37,376 bases of DNA from Paludibacteraceae bacterium (lineage in GTDB: Bacteria; Bacteroidota; Bacteroidia; Bacteroidales; Paludibacteraceae), in contig CAJOFV010000004.1 of assembly GCA_905233925.1 (NCBI GenBank), positions 31,178 to 68,553 of the forward strand. The letters run 5' to 3'. Position numbers and translations under genes: made by a program. The notes beneath the pieces are model-generated. The model searched no databases, was not told where the DNA came from, and was given only the letters and a program-made list of their open reading frames with translations. Positions 1 through 8,753 of the stretch are shown here, piece after piece; the stretch's first letter is position 1, and every line of letters begins with the position of its first letter.

Positions 1-1335
1 CATATCCTGATAATACGCCCCCACAGTTGGCGTTTCCTCGTTCAAGCCTGCCATAATCTGCCAGTCGCCGTTGCGCCAGCGGTAGATGCTCTGTTTGATA
101 TCTCCCACGATGAACACCGTCCCGCCGTTGGCAAGGATTTCTTCCACAAGCGGCTTGAAGTTTTCCCACTGCAGCACGGACGTATCCTGGAACTCGTCCA
201 ACATGATATGTTTGTAGCGTATGCCGGCTTTCTCCAAGATAAAATCCGCATCACCCACGGCCATCGCGCGGTGCAGTTTCTCTGCTGTTTGCGCCAGCAG
301 CACACTGTTGCGCTCCGCCAACAGCGCCTGTATCTCGCCGCGCAGGGCTGACATCAGCGCCAAATCATTCAGCAGCGCCACTGTACTGTGGCACGTATTA
401 TAGACCCGCTGACATTCTACGCACAAGTCGTCCAAATCGGCAAGTGCCTTTAGCGCCGGGTCGTCATGCAGTTTCTTTCGGAACGCCGGAGTCGCCCCGC
501 GGAACATATTTGCTTCCGTACACGTTCCGTCCAGATACGTCCCCACCTCATCAATAAATCCGTCTATTTTCTTGCTGGAACTGCCGTACGCCGTTGCGCG
601 CACTTCGCGAACCATATCCCGCAACTGCCCAATGCACGCCGCATGACGCCAGTCGCAGTTCGCTTTGTATTTGTGTATCGCCTCCGCGTCAAACACGATT
701 TCTCCTTCAGCATCTAATTGCTGCACCGCCTCGTTGTACATGCGTTTTGCGATATCAATCAGCTGACTGCGTATATCCCAGTCTTTTCCCGTATCCAGAC
801 GCTCATGCACATAGTTCGCAATCTGTTTTGACAACGCCGTTTGCGCTTCTGTCGGCCGCGTCAGCAGGTTATCCACCGCCTCCGTAATCGAATGCTCGAT
901 ATCCAGTTCCACTTCCGCGCCCGCAGACGCATCATCCAACATCTGTCCGAGCCCGTTCAGCAGCTGCATCAGAAACGTATCGATAGTCGATATATGGATG
1001 TTGTCATAATCCTCCAACATGTTCTTATAGCATCGCGCCGCTTCTGCCCGCAGTTCCTCGTCCGAAGCCGTTTTATTGGCTATCATCCGCTTGCGCACGG
1101 CCGCCAGCGCTGCATCCGCGTCTGCGCCGGTATTACGGGCGATATTGTCAAGAAACAGCAAAATACGGTCTTTCATTTCCTGCGTTGCCTTGTTTGTAAA
1201 GGTCACCGCAAGAATCGACCGGTAGCTTTGTTTGCTCAGCAACAACGCCACATAGTTCGCCGCCAGCGTATAGGTCTTGCCTGTTCCTGCAGAGGCGCGG
1301 CAGACGGTTAATGTGTTTGGGTTAGTGATTGCCAT
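1..1335 (-). CDS. UvrD/RecB-type ATP-dependent helicase/exonuclease subunit (partial, runs off left edge)
   Basis: Minus-strand frame from ATG at 1335 is open to position 1 (MAITNPNTLTVCRASAGTGKTYTLAANYVALLLSKQSYRSILAVTFTNKATQEMKDR...). Walker A ASAGTGKT, motif II LDEFQDTS. Absent from the ORF track because it has no stop in the window. Confidence 0.9.
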   Translation of the reverse strand, partial: MAITNPNTLTVCRASAGTGKTYTLAANYVALLLSKQSYRSILAVTFTNKATQEMKDRILLFLDNIARNTGADADAALAAVRKRMIANKTASDEELRAEAARCYKNMLEDYDNIHISTIDTFLMQLLNGLGQMLDDASAGAEVELDIEHSITEAVDNLLTRPTEAQTALSKQIANYVHERLDTGKDWDIRSQLIDIAKRMYNEAVQQLDAEGEIVFDAEAIHKYKANCDWRHAACIGQLRDMVREVRATAYGSSSKKIDGFIDEVGTYLDGTCTEANMFRGATPAFRKKLHDDPALKALADLDDLCVECQRVYNTCHSTVALLNDLALMSALRGEIQALLAERNSVLLAQTAEKLHRAMAVGDADFILEKAGIRYKHIMLDEFQDTSVLQWENFKPLVEEILANGGTVFIVGDIKQSIYRWRNGDWQIMAGLNEETPTVGAYYQDM

Positions 1336-2177
1336 AGTTTGTCATTGGGCACAGGTGCTGTGATACATATTTCTTCATGCGAAACAGGGTGCTCGAATTC
1401 GATTTTCCGCGCGTGCAGACATATTCCGCCGTCCGGATTACTGCGTTTTGCGCCGTATTTCAAATCACCTTTGACGGGACAGCCAATCGCCGCCAACTGA
1501 CACCGTATCTGATGATGCCGTCCTGTTTCCAGATTGATTTCCAACAAGGAATAATTCTCCCCCACTGCCAACGTCCGATAGCTCAATATCGCCACTTTGG
1601 CATCTTTGCCCCCTTTTCCCGCCTTTGAGGAATATTCGGAGGCTATTCCCGCCTTTGAGGAATATTCGGAGGCTTTGCCCGCCTTTGATGTATATTCGGA
1701 AGTTTTGTCCGCTTCTGAAGATGTCTTTGGAGGGCTTACTACATAACTTTTATTCTGCTTTTCATTCCTTACCAACCAGTTCTCCAGCCTCGCCTCTGCC
1801 ATTTTCGGTTTCCCCTGCACAATCGCCCAATAAGTCTTCCTTATGGACGGTTTTGCATGTGCTGTGTTTTCCTGTTTTGCGCTGTCGGCTGCTCCTCCCT
1901 TGAGGTGTCGGGAGGGGTTTTCCGACTTCTCTTTGAACATTTCGTTCAGCCTTGTCAGCGCTTTGCTTGTCCTTGCGAACAGCACCACGCCGCTGGTTGG
2001 TCTGTCCAGACGGTGTGTTACGCCGAGAAACACTTCGCCGGGCTTGTTGTATTTGTCCTTTATATAAGCCTTGACGGTTTCGCTCAGCGGCTCATCGCCG
2101 GTCTTGTCGCCCTGCACGATTTCGTTGCAGGTCTTATTCACCGCAATAATATGATTATCTTCGTATAAAACTGTCAT
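1308..2177 (-). CDS. RluA-family RNA pseudouridine synthase with repetitive low-complexity insertion
   Basis: HRLDRPTSGVVLF catalytic motif and ETGRHHQIRCQLAAIGCPVKGDLKYG. The 3' end overlaps the helicase start by 28 bp. Confidence 0.93.
   Translation of the reverse strand: MTVLYEDNHIIAVNKTCNEIVQGDKTGDEPLSETVKAYIKDKYNKPGEVFLGVTHRLDRPTSGVVLFARTSKALTRLNEMFKEKSENPSRHLKGGAADSAKQENTAHAKPSIRKTYWAIVQGKPKMAEARLENWLVRNEKQNKSYVVSPPKTSSEADKTSEYTSKAGKASEYSSKAGIASEYSSKAGKGGKDAKVAILSYRTLAVGENYSLLEINLETGRHHQIRCQLAAIGCPVKGDLKYGAKRSNPDGGICLHARKIEFEHPVSHEEICITAPVPNDKLWQSLTQTH
1621..1710. repeat. 30-bp in-frame tandem repeat (3 clear copies plus degenerate flanks) inside the RluA-family CDS
   Basis: gcctttgaggaatattcggaggctattccc / gcctttgaggaatattcggaggctttgccc / gcctttgatgtatattcggaagttttgtcc; encodes TSEYTSKAGK-ASEYSSKAGI-ASEYSSKAGK. 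Confidence 0.95.
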
Positions 2178-2256
2178 TTTTTCCCTTTAATCTTTCAACC
2201 TTAAACGTTCAACTTTATAAATATATATAAATATATATTTAGCACCTTATTTTATT

Positions 2257-2310
2257 GCACTATTATTGCACCATTATTGGACCATTATTGCACCATTTTT
2301 GCACCATAAA
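2257..2310. repeat. 11-bp tandem repeat array (~5 copies) in the leader of the RluA-type gene
   Basis: gcactattatt gcaccattatt ggaccattatt gcaccattttt gcaccataaa (plus strand); on the sense strand the unit reads ATGGTGCAATA. Confidence 0.9.
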
Positions 2311-2387
2311 GCACCCTTTACCGAGACGTTGACTACCCTTAACCACAACTTTTCTTTCCCTCATTTTCCCACACTTCAAAAACGTGG

Positions 2388-2419
2388 CAAAGGTACAATA
2401 AAAAATTGAATTATACAAA
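2388..2419 (-). promoter_or_regulatory. Bacteroidetes-type promoter for the rluA-like/helicase pair
   Basis: Minus strand: TTTG (2419-2416), 20-nt spacer, TAccTTTG (2395-2388). Confidence 0.75.
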
Positions 2420-2455
2420 TCTTTTGGATATTTTTTCGCATAAAAATGATAAAAA

Positions 2456-2487
2456 TTTGCATACACAAAAACTTTTTTGTACCTTTG
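2456..2487 (+). promoter_or_regulatory. Bacteroidetes-type promoter for the tilS operon
   Basis: TTTG (2456-2459), 20-nt spacer, TAccTTTG (2480-2487), 27 nt before the tilS ATG. Confidence 0.8.
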
Positions 2488-2514
2488 CGCGCTAAAATGG
2501 GATAAAGTGGCAAT

Positions 2515-3231
2515 ATGCTGCGCAGGGTGAAGAAATACATAGCGGACAAAGCACTGCTGCAAGACGGCGAAAAAGTGCTGGTTTGCGTAAGCGGCGGAGC
2601 AGACAGCGTGGCATTGTTGGACGTACTGCTGCGCGCTGGATACGAATGTGTCGTTGCCCACTGTAACTTTCATTTGCGCGGCGAGGAAAGCGATCGCGAC
2701 GAAGCGTATGTGCGGCAACTGTGCAGCACGCTGGGCAAGCGTTTGAAAACCCTACCCGCTTGGCTCAAAGACGGCATTCCGCTCTATGTCAAGCATTTTG
2801 ACACAACGGCTCACGCTGCGCAGCACAAGCAAAGTATCGAACTCGCAGCGCGCGAACTGCGCTATAAATGGTTTGCGGAACTGGCTGCAGAAACCGCTTG
2901 CAACGCGATTGCGGTGGCACACCACCAAAACGACCAGGCGGAAACCATTTTGATGAACATCCGCCGCGGTTGCGGACTGAAAGGCCTGTCCGGAATGGCG
3001 CCCAAAAGCAAAAATCCCTATTGCGAACAATCTGTGCCGGTGATTCGCCCGCTCCTGTGCACAACGCACGATTATATCTGCCACTACCTGCGCGACATCC
3101 GCAAAATCGACTGGGTGGAGGACTCGAGCAACAAGGACACAACTTACCGGCGCAATGCTATCCGCGCAGAACTGGCGCAGTGGTCAAAAGCGGAAATAGA
3201 ACACCTCGCGACATTGGGAGAACGGTTATGA
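2515..3231 (+). CDS. tilS: tRNA(Ile)-lysidine synthase, short form (238 aa)
   Basis: PP-loop CVSGGADSVALLDVLL, HCNFHLRGEESDRDEAYVRQLC, AVAHHQNDQAETILMNIRRGCGLKGLSGM, YRRNAIRAEL. Confidence 0.92.
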   Translation: MLRRVKKYIADKALLQDGEKVLVCVSGGADSVALLDVLLRAGYECVVAHCNFHLRGEESDRDEAYVRQLCSTLGKRLKTLPAWLKDGIPLYVKHFDTTAHAAQHKQSIELAARELRYKWFAELAAETACNAIAVAHHQNDQAETILMNIRRGCGLKGLSGMAPKSKNPYCEQSVPVIRPLLCTTHDYICHYLRDIRKIDWVEDSSNKDTTYRRNAIRAELAQWSKAEIEHLATLGERL

Positions 3232-3911
3232 GACATTTTGGGCTGATAGGACGAAAACTGGGACACTCGTGGTCGGCGGAATATTTTGCGAGGAAGTTCG
3301 CGGAAGAACAAATAGAGGCAGACTACCGACTGATTGAGCTGCACGAAATCTGCGATGTGCAAAACCTGACGCTGGACGGCTACAACGTAACCATTCCGTA
3401 CAAAACGGCCATTCTGCCTTATTTGCAGGCGCTTGACCCGATAGCAAAGATCATTGGCGCCGTAAATGTCGTCAAGAACGGAAAAGGCTACAACACGGAT
3501 TGGATTGGTTTCAAGCAATCGCTGTCTGACATCCTGACAAAGCATCATACCGTCGTATCAAACGCGCTCATTCTCGGACGAGGCGGCGCTGCAAAGGCGG
3601 TAAAATATGCGCTGGAGCAAATGAATATAGCTGCCGAGATGATGAGTGCACGGGGAAAAATCGCAGCGAACATACGGCAATACGAACTGATTGTGAACGC
3701 TACGCCGTTGGGGATGTCGCCGGACGTAAACACTTATCCGGACATGGATTATCCGGCGTTGACGGACAAACACATTTTGTTTGATTGCGTCTATAATCCG
3801 GAAGAAACAGAGTTCCTGCGGCGCGGAAAAGCACAAGGTGCTACCACCGTCAATGGCAGACGGATGTTGGAAATCCAGGCCGAAGAAAGTTGGAAAATTT
3901 GGAATAACTGA
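3228..3911 (+). CDS. aroE: Shikimate dehydrogenase
   Basis: MRHFGLIGRKLGHSWSAEYF..., DGYNVTIPYK, GAVNVV, NTDWIGF, LILGRGGAAKAV, NATPLGM. The track ORF starts at 2868, but the ATGA overlap with tilS points to the start at 3228. Confidence 0.93.
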   Translation: MRHFGLIGRKLGHSWSAEYFARKFAEEQIEADYRLIELHEICDVQNLTLDGYNVTIPYKTAILPYLQALDPIAKIIGAVNVVKNGKGYNTDWIGFKQSLSDILTKHHTVVSNALILGRGGAAKAVKYALEQMNIAAEMMSARGKIAANIRQYELIVNATPLGMSPDVNTYPDMDYPALTDKHILFDCVYNPEETEFLRRGKAQGATTVNGRRMLEIQAEESWKIWNN

Positions 3912-3915
3912 CAAT

Positions 3916-4965
3916 ATGAAAAAAGGTATTTTATTTGGAATGTTGTGCGCCCTTGCAAGTGTGGCGGTGGCACAAATGGTTCAAGACAACGAAATGGCGA
4001 TTGTGTATTACATGCCGCAAACGCAGTTGTGTTTTGACGTGGAATACGAGGAAGTCATTCTGCACAAAGGTCCTTTCGCTGAATACGCCAAGCAGTATCT
4101 CGGCGCAACGGATATCGTAGAAGCCGATGCGACTTCCTTCAAGCTGGTCGGTGTAAAAACGCACACGCATGCTGTGGCAGATTTCACGCGCGCATACAAA
4201 GTAACGGCTGAAAAAGAAATACAAAGCCAGTTACTCACGCTGACGCCGCTGGGCACGTTGGCAGGTTACAACATCGCTTCTAAGCCGCAAAAACCATCTC
4301 CTAAAGCGCATGACAAACTGCTTCCTCCGCCAATGCCGCAGACAAAACAACCGGCGGTAATGCCGCTTTTGGAAGAGCACATCAACGGCAAGAGTGTTGC
4401 CCAACAAGCACAAGGCGCTGCAAAACTGATTTACCGCATCCGCGAAAACCGCATGTATCTGTTGGCAGGCGAAGTGGATCATGTGCCCGCAGACGGCAAA
4501 GCAATGCAGCTGGTTCTGGACGAACTGAACAATCAGGAACAGCAATTGGTGGAACTGTTCATCGGCACGCGCGAAGTGCGCCATCATCACAAAACACTCA
4601 CCTATACGCCTGTCAAGACGGAAGAAGTGGAGATTGGCTATTTCTCTGAAAAAGAAGGATTTACGACTTCCGGAAACGGAGAACCCATTCTGCTGAACAT
4701 CACCGCCAGACGTCAGATTAAAGGCACTTCGCGTCCTGAAAAAGAGAACAAAAAAGCCCCGCAACCCTCACAGATATTTTACAATCTGCCTGGCTCGGCA
4801 AATTACAAAGTGCTGTATCTGGACGAGATTTTTGTGGAGAAACAATCGCCGGTTGCCCAATTCGGAGTGGCTATTCCCTTGTCCCGCAACTTGTTCATGG
4901 AGGAAGAACTGCCGCACATTCAGTTTGACACCCAAACCGGCAGCATAAAAAGCATCGAGAAATGA
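3916..4965 (+). CDS. DUF4831-like exported protein
   Basis: Signal peptide MKKGILFGMLCALASVAVAQ, then VYYMPQTQLCFDVEYEEVILHKGPFAEYAKQYLG, which resembles the DUF4831 N-terminal region. Confidence 0.7.
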   Translation: MKKGILFGMLCALASVAVAQMVQDNEMAIVYYMPQTQLCFDVEYEEVILHKGPFAEYAKQYLGATDIVEADATSFKLVGVKTHTHAVADFTRAYKVTAEKEIQSQLLTLTPLGTLAGYNIASKPQKPSPKAHDKLLPPPMPQTKQPAVMPLLEEHINGKSVAQQAQGAAKLIYRIRENRMYLLAGEVDHVPADGKAMQLVLDELNNQEQQLVELFIGTREVRHHHKTLTYTPVKTEEVEIGYFSEKEGFTTSGNGEPILLNITARRQIKGTSRPEKENKKAPQPSQIFYNLPGSANYKVLYLDEIFVEKQSPVAQFGVAIPLSRNLFMEEELPHIQFDTQTGSIKSIEK

Positions 4966-5864
4966 AAAAGACCATAATTGCCATATTACTGCTGTTGGCA
5001 ACAGGCATTTCAGCGCAGGAGCTGAATTGCACCGTTACCATCAATTCGGATAAAATCGAAGGCACCAATAAATCGGTGTTCGAAGCGCTTCAGCAGGCGA
5101 TTTCGGATTATATCAACAATAACCGTTGGACCAATATGACCTTCTCCGAAAAGGAAAAGATTGAATGCAACCTGATGATTATTGTCAATTCGATAAACGA
5201 TAATCTGTACTTGTGCGAGATGCAGCTCCAAGCCAAACGGCCGGTGTTCAACACCTCCTACTCTACGCCGTTGCTGAACTTCAAGGACAATGCCTTTCAC
5301 TTCACGTATCAGGAGTTCGATCGTATCGAGTACCAGCAGAATGTGTTCACCAACAACCTCACGGCAATGCTGGCGTATTATGTTTATCTGATTCTCGGCC
5401 ATGATTGCGACAGTTTCCAGAAATTGGGCGGCTCGCCCTACTTCCAAGCTTGCGAAGACATCGTAAATTCCTGTCAGTCAGCGTCCATGACTGCCGAGGA
5501 GCAGAAGGGCTGGAAAGCGTTTGACAGCAACAGAAACCGCTACGCGCTTATAAACAACCTGCAAGACGAGGCTTTCAAAAAATACCGCGAATATTACTAC
5601 GAATACCACCGCCTGGGACTGGATATTATGGCGGCAAATGCGGCAAACGGACGGGCTATCATCGCCAAAGGTTTGCCCATTCTGCGTGAAACCAACCGCG
5701 CGCGTCCGGCTACATACGTCGTCAATGTTTTTCTTGATGCCAAGTCTGACGAACTGACAAACATCTTTGAGAAAGGCACAGACAAAGAGAAAAAAGATGC
5801 CTACGAAATCCTCATGGACATTGACCCGACACGAAACAATCTGTACGAGAGAATAATAAAGTAA
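4962..5864 (+). CDS. porD: DUF4835 / PorD-like type IX secretion protein
   Basis: MKKTIIAILLLLATGISAQELNCTVTINSDKI...VFEALQQAISDYINNNRWTNMTFSEKEKIECN...; ATGA overlap with the upstream gene. Confidence 0.85.
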   Translation: MKKTIIAILLLLATGISAQELNCTVTINSDKIEGTNKSVFEALQQAISDYINNNRWTNMTFSEKEKIECNLMIIVNSINDNLYLCEMQLQAKRPVFNTSYSTPLLNFKDNAFHFTYQEFDRIEYQQNVFTNNLTAMLAYYVYLILGHDCDSFQKLGGSPYFQACEDIVNSCQSASMTAEEQKGWKAFDSNRNRYALINNLQDEAFKKYREYYYEYHRLGLDIMAANAANGRAIIAKGLPILRETNRARPATYVVNVFLDAKSDELTNIFEKGTDKEKKDAYEILMDIDPTRNNLYERIIK

Positions 5865-7444
5865 TGTTGCAACACCTACACATACAAAACTACGCGCTCA
5901 TTTCGCATCTGGACATTGATTTCCACGAAGGCTTTTCTGCGTTGACCGGAGAAACCGGTGCAGGAAAAAGTATCATTCTCGGTGCTTTGGCTTTGGTTAT
6001 GGGCGGACGTGCAGACCTGAAAACCATCACGGAGGGCGAAGAACGCTGCATCATCGAGGCGGATTTCGGCGAGTACCTGATTCGTCGCGAACTCAATCGC
6101 AACGGACGTTCACGTTCACTGGTGAATGATGAGGTGGTGACGCAAACCGAACTGAAAGCGCTGGCGAACAAACTCATTGATATACATTCCCAACACGAAA
6201 ATCTGCTGTTGGCGGATGATTCGTTCCAGTTGGGCGTAATAGATGCCCTCGCACACAATGAGGCCGAACGGGAAACCTACTCCGCTCGCTATACGGCATA
6301 TCGCGCTGCGGAACAGGCTTTGCGTGATTTGGAAGCGTTGGCAGCCAAAACCGGTAAAGACCAGGATTACATTGCCTTCCAATTCGGGCAATTGGAAGAA
6401 GCACAACTAAACGATGCTGATGAACTGGAAAATCTAGAGGAAGAAGAATACCGTTTGAGCCATGTTGAACAACTGAAAGCCCAATTGCAAACGGCTCTGC
6501 AAGCGTTGGATGAGGACGAACGGAGTGCGATGTCAATGCTTCGGATAGCGCAAAGTGCCTTGCAAGACGAAGAAAGTTTGAATAGCCGCTTGCAAAGCGT
6601 GGAAATAGAACTCAAGGATATTATTTCCGAGACCAACCACTTGGCAGAAAACACCGAATATGACCCCGAACGCCTGCAAATAGTACAGGAACGGCTTGAT
6701 CTCATCAACACCCTGTTACGCAAACATGGTGTACAAACCGTGGCGGAACTGATGGCATTACGCGATGAGCTGGGCGCACAATTAGGCAAAATCGCTTCGT
6801 TTGACGAAGACATTGCCAACGCAAAGAAAGAAGTGGCAGCTTGCCGGAGTTCGCTTGAAACGGCGGCACAAGCCTTGACACAATCCAGAAAAGCCGTGCG
6901 GGAACAAATCTCCATACAGCTGACGCTTGACCTCTCCAAACTTGGCATTGCCCATGCAAATGTGGACATTGCCATTACGCCGTTGGAAGACTTCAGCGAA
7001 AGCGGAAACGACAATATACAGTTCCTCTTTGCTGCCAACCTCAACCAGTCATTACGTCCGGTAAGTGATGTGGCAAGCGGCGGTGAAATAGCCCGTTTCA
7101 TGTTGTGCGTCAAAGCGTTAATCGCTTCCACAAACGGACTTCCGACCATCATCTTTGACGAAATAGACACCGGCGTAAGTGGCGAAATAGCCACGCAGAT
7201 GGGACATATCATGCGCGAAATGGCTACATCACGACAGATTATCGCCATTACCCATTTGCCTCAGATTGCAGCACAAGCCGAAACGCAATTCCGTGTCTAT
7301 AAGCAGGATACCGACACGCGCACCGAAACGCACATTGTGCAATTGGACACCGAAGAACGAATCCGAGACATCGCTGCTATGCTTTCCGGCAAAGCCATCA
7401 CGGATGCCGCATTAACAACCGCAAAAGAGTTGCTGCGCAAATGA
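5864..7444 (+). CDS. recN: DNA repair protein RecN
   Basis: MLQHLHIQNYALISHLDIDFHEGFSALTGETGAGKSIILGAL, DIHSQHENLLL, ASGGEIARFMLCVKAL, IFDEIDTGVSGEIA, AITHLPQIAAQA. Confidence 0.97.
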   Translation: MLQHLHIQNYALISHLDIDFHEGFSALTGETGAGKSIILGALALVMGGRADLKTITEGEERCIIEADFGEYLIRRELNRNGRSRSLVNDEVVTQTELKALANKLIDIHSQHENLLLADDSFQLGVIDALAHNEAERETYSARYTAYRAAEQALRDLEALAAKTGKDQDYIAFQFGQLEEAQLNDADELENLEEEEYRLSHVEQLKAQLQTALQALDEDERSAMSMLRIAQSALQDEESLNSRLQSVEIELKDIISETNHLAENTEYDPERLQIVQERLDLINTLLRKHGVQTVAELMALRDELGAQLGKIASFDEDIANAKKEVAACRSSLETAAQALTQSRKAVREQISIQLTLDLSKLGIAHANVDIAITPLEDFSESGNDNIQFLFAANLNQSLRPVSDVASGGEIARFMLCVKALIASTNGLPTIIFDEIDTGVSGEIATQMGHIMREMATSRQIIAITHLPQIAAQAETQFRVYKQDTDTRTETHIVQLDTEERIRDIAAMLSGKAITDAALTTAKELLRK

Positions 7445-7445
7445 A

Positions 7446-7477
7446 TAAATGATAAAATGAGTAAATGATAAAATGAG
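7446..7477. repeat. 16-bp perfect tandem duplication spanning the rarA start codon
   Basis: taaatgataaaatgag x2 (7446-7461, 7462-7477); the second copy contains the rarA ATG at 7473. Confidence 0.95.
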
Positions 7478-8753
7478 TTTGCCATTAGCAGAAAGACTGC
7501 GTCCAAAGACGCTGAACGAGTACATAGGACAGAAACATCTGGTCGGAGAAGGTGCTGTTTTGCGGCAGATGATTGAAAGCGGCAACTTGTCGTCGTTCAT
7601 TCTGTGGGGTCCTCCGGGCGTTGGCAAAACAACGCTGGCGCGAATTATCGCGCATGAACTGGAGCGTCCTTTTTATACGCTTTCTGCGGTTACAAGCGGC
7701 GTGAAGGAAGTGCGGGACGTGATTGATAAAGCCAAACGCGAGGCAAAAATCAACAGCGGACTCTTTGCCGCACAAACCGACCAACGCTCCCCTATTCTGT
7801 TTATTGACGAAATCCACCGTTTCAGCAAGTCGCAGCAGGACAGCCTGCTTGGTGCAGTAGAAGACGGCACGATTACGCTCATTGGCGCAACAACGGAAAA
7901 CCCGAGTTTTGAAGTTATTAATCCATTGCTGTCACGTTGTCAGATTTATGTGCTGCAGCCGCTTGGCAAAGACGACATGTTGGAATTGTTGCATCGCGCA
8001 GTTACGGAAGATGACGAAATCAAGGCGCGACACCTTAATATAAAAGAAACAGACGCCATTCTGCGCTACAGCGGCGGTGACGCACGCAAGCTGCTCAACA
8101 TCATTGAGTTGGTTGGCAATTCAGGCGTAACGGACATAGACAATGAAACCGTTACCAAACAACTGCAGCAGAATCCCGTGGCATATGATAAAGACGGTGA
8201 ATTGCACTACGATATTATCTCGGCCTTCATCAAGTCCATCCGCGGCAGCGATCCGGATGCGGCAATTTATTGGCTGGCTCGCATGGTGGCTGCAGGCGAG
8301 GATCCGAAATTCATCGCACGACGCTTGGTAATTTCTGCCAGTGAAGACATCGGCCTCGCAAATCCGAATGCAATGCTTGTTGCTAATGCCTGCTTTGATA
8401 CTTTGCAGAAAATCGGTTGGCCGGAAGGACGTATTCCGTTGGCGTTGGCAACTATATATTTGGCTACTTCGCAGAAATCTAACTCTGCCTATCTGGCAAT
8501 AGACACCGCCCTTGCAGAAGTGGAAAAATCCGGTAATTTGGCTGTCCCGCTGCACTTGCGCAACGCCCCTACCCAACTAATGAAAGATTTGGGTTATAGT
8601 GAAGGATACAAGTATGCGCACGATTTCCCGAATCATTTTGTTAAGCAGCAATTCCTGCCGGATGAACTGATTGGAACGCATTTCTGGGAAGCGCAAGGCA
8701 GTCCGCAAGAGCAGAAATTGGCGGATTGGATGAAGCATTTATGGGAAAATTAG
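7473..8753 (+). CDS. rarA: Replication-associated recombination protein A (AAA ATPase)
   Basis: LAERLRPKTLNEYIGQKHLVGEG, LWGPPGVGKTTLARIIA, LFIDEIHRFSKSQQD, GATTENPSFEV. Confidence 0.96.
   Translation: MSLPLAERLRPKTLNEYIGQKHLVGEGAVLRQMIESGNLSSFILWGPPGVGKTTLARIIAHELERPFYTLSAVTSGVKEVRDVIDKAKREAKINSGLFAAQTDQRSPILFIDEIHRFSKSQQDSLLGAVEDGTITLIGATTENPSFEVINPLLSRCQIYVLQPLGKDDMLELLHRAVTEDDEIKARHLNIKETDAILRYSGGDARKLLNIIELVGNSGVTDIDNETVTKQLQQNPVAYDKDGELHYDIISAFIKSIRGSDPDAAIYWLARMVAAGEDPKFIARRLVISASEDIGLANPNAMLVANACFDTLQKIGWPEGRIPLALATIYLATSQKSNSAYLAIDTALAEVEKSGNLAVPLHLRNAPTQLMKDLGYSEGYKYAHDFPNHFVKQQFLPDELIGTHFWEAQGSPQEQKLADWMKHLWEN

Noticed and set aside
1621-1740. Possible CRISPR-like repeats
   Set aside because: Units are contiguous with no spacers and are in frame inside a CDS, so this is a coding tandem repeat.
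2211-2240. AT-rich tataaatatatataaatatatattt as an origin or phage att site
   Set aside because: Short, no DnaA boxes or integrase nearby; more simply part of the AT-rich, repeat-laden leader.
2365-2718. 5' part of the minus-strand ORF 2263-2718
   Set aside because: Antisense to tilS and crosses both divergent promoters; only the short ORF downstream of the predicted TSS (2263-2364) was kept as a possibility.
2868-3227. N-terminal extension of aroE in the ORF track
   Set aside because: Overlaps conserved tilS coding in another frame; the AroE homology begins at the ATG at 3228.
6367-7248. 293-aa minus-strand ORF opposite recN
   Set aside because: Ser/Cys-rich translation without family features, antisense to the conserved recN C-terminal half.
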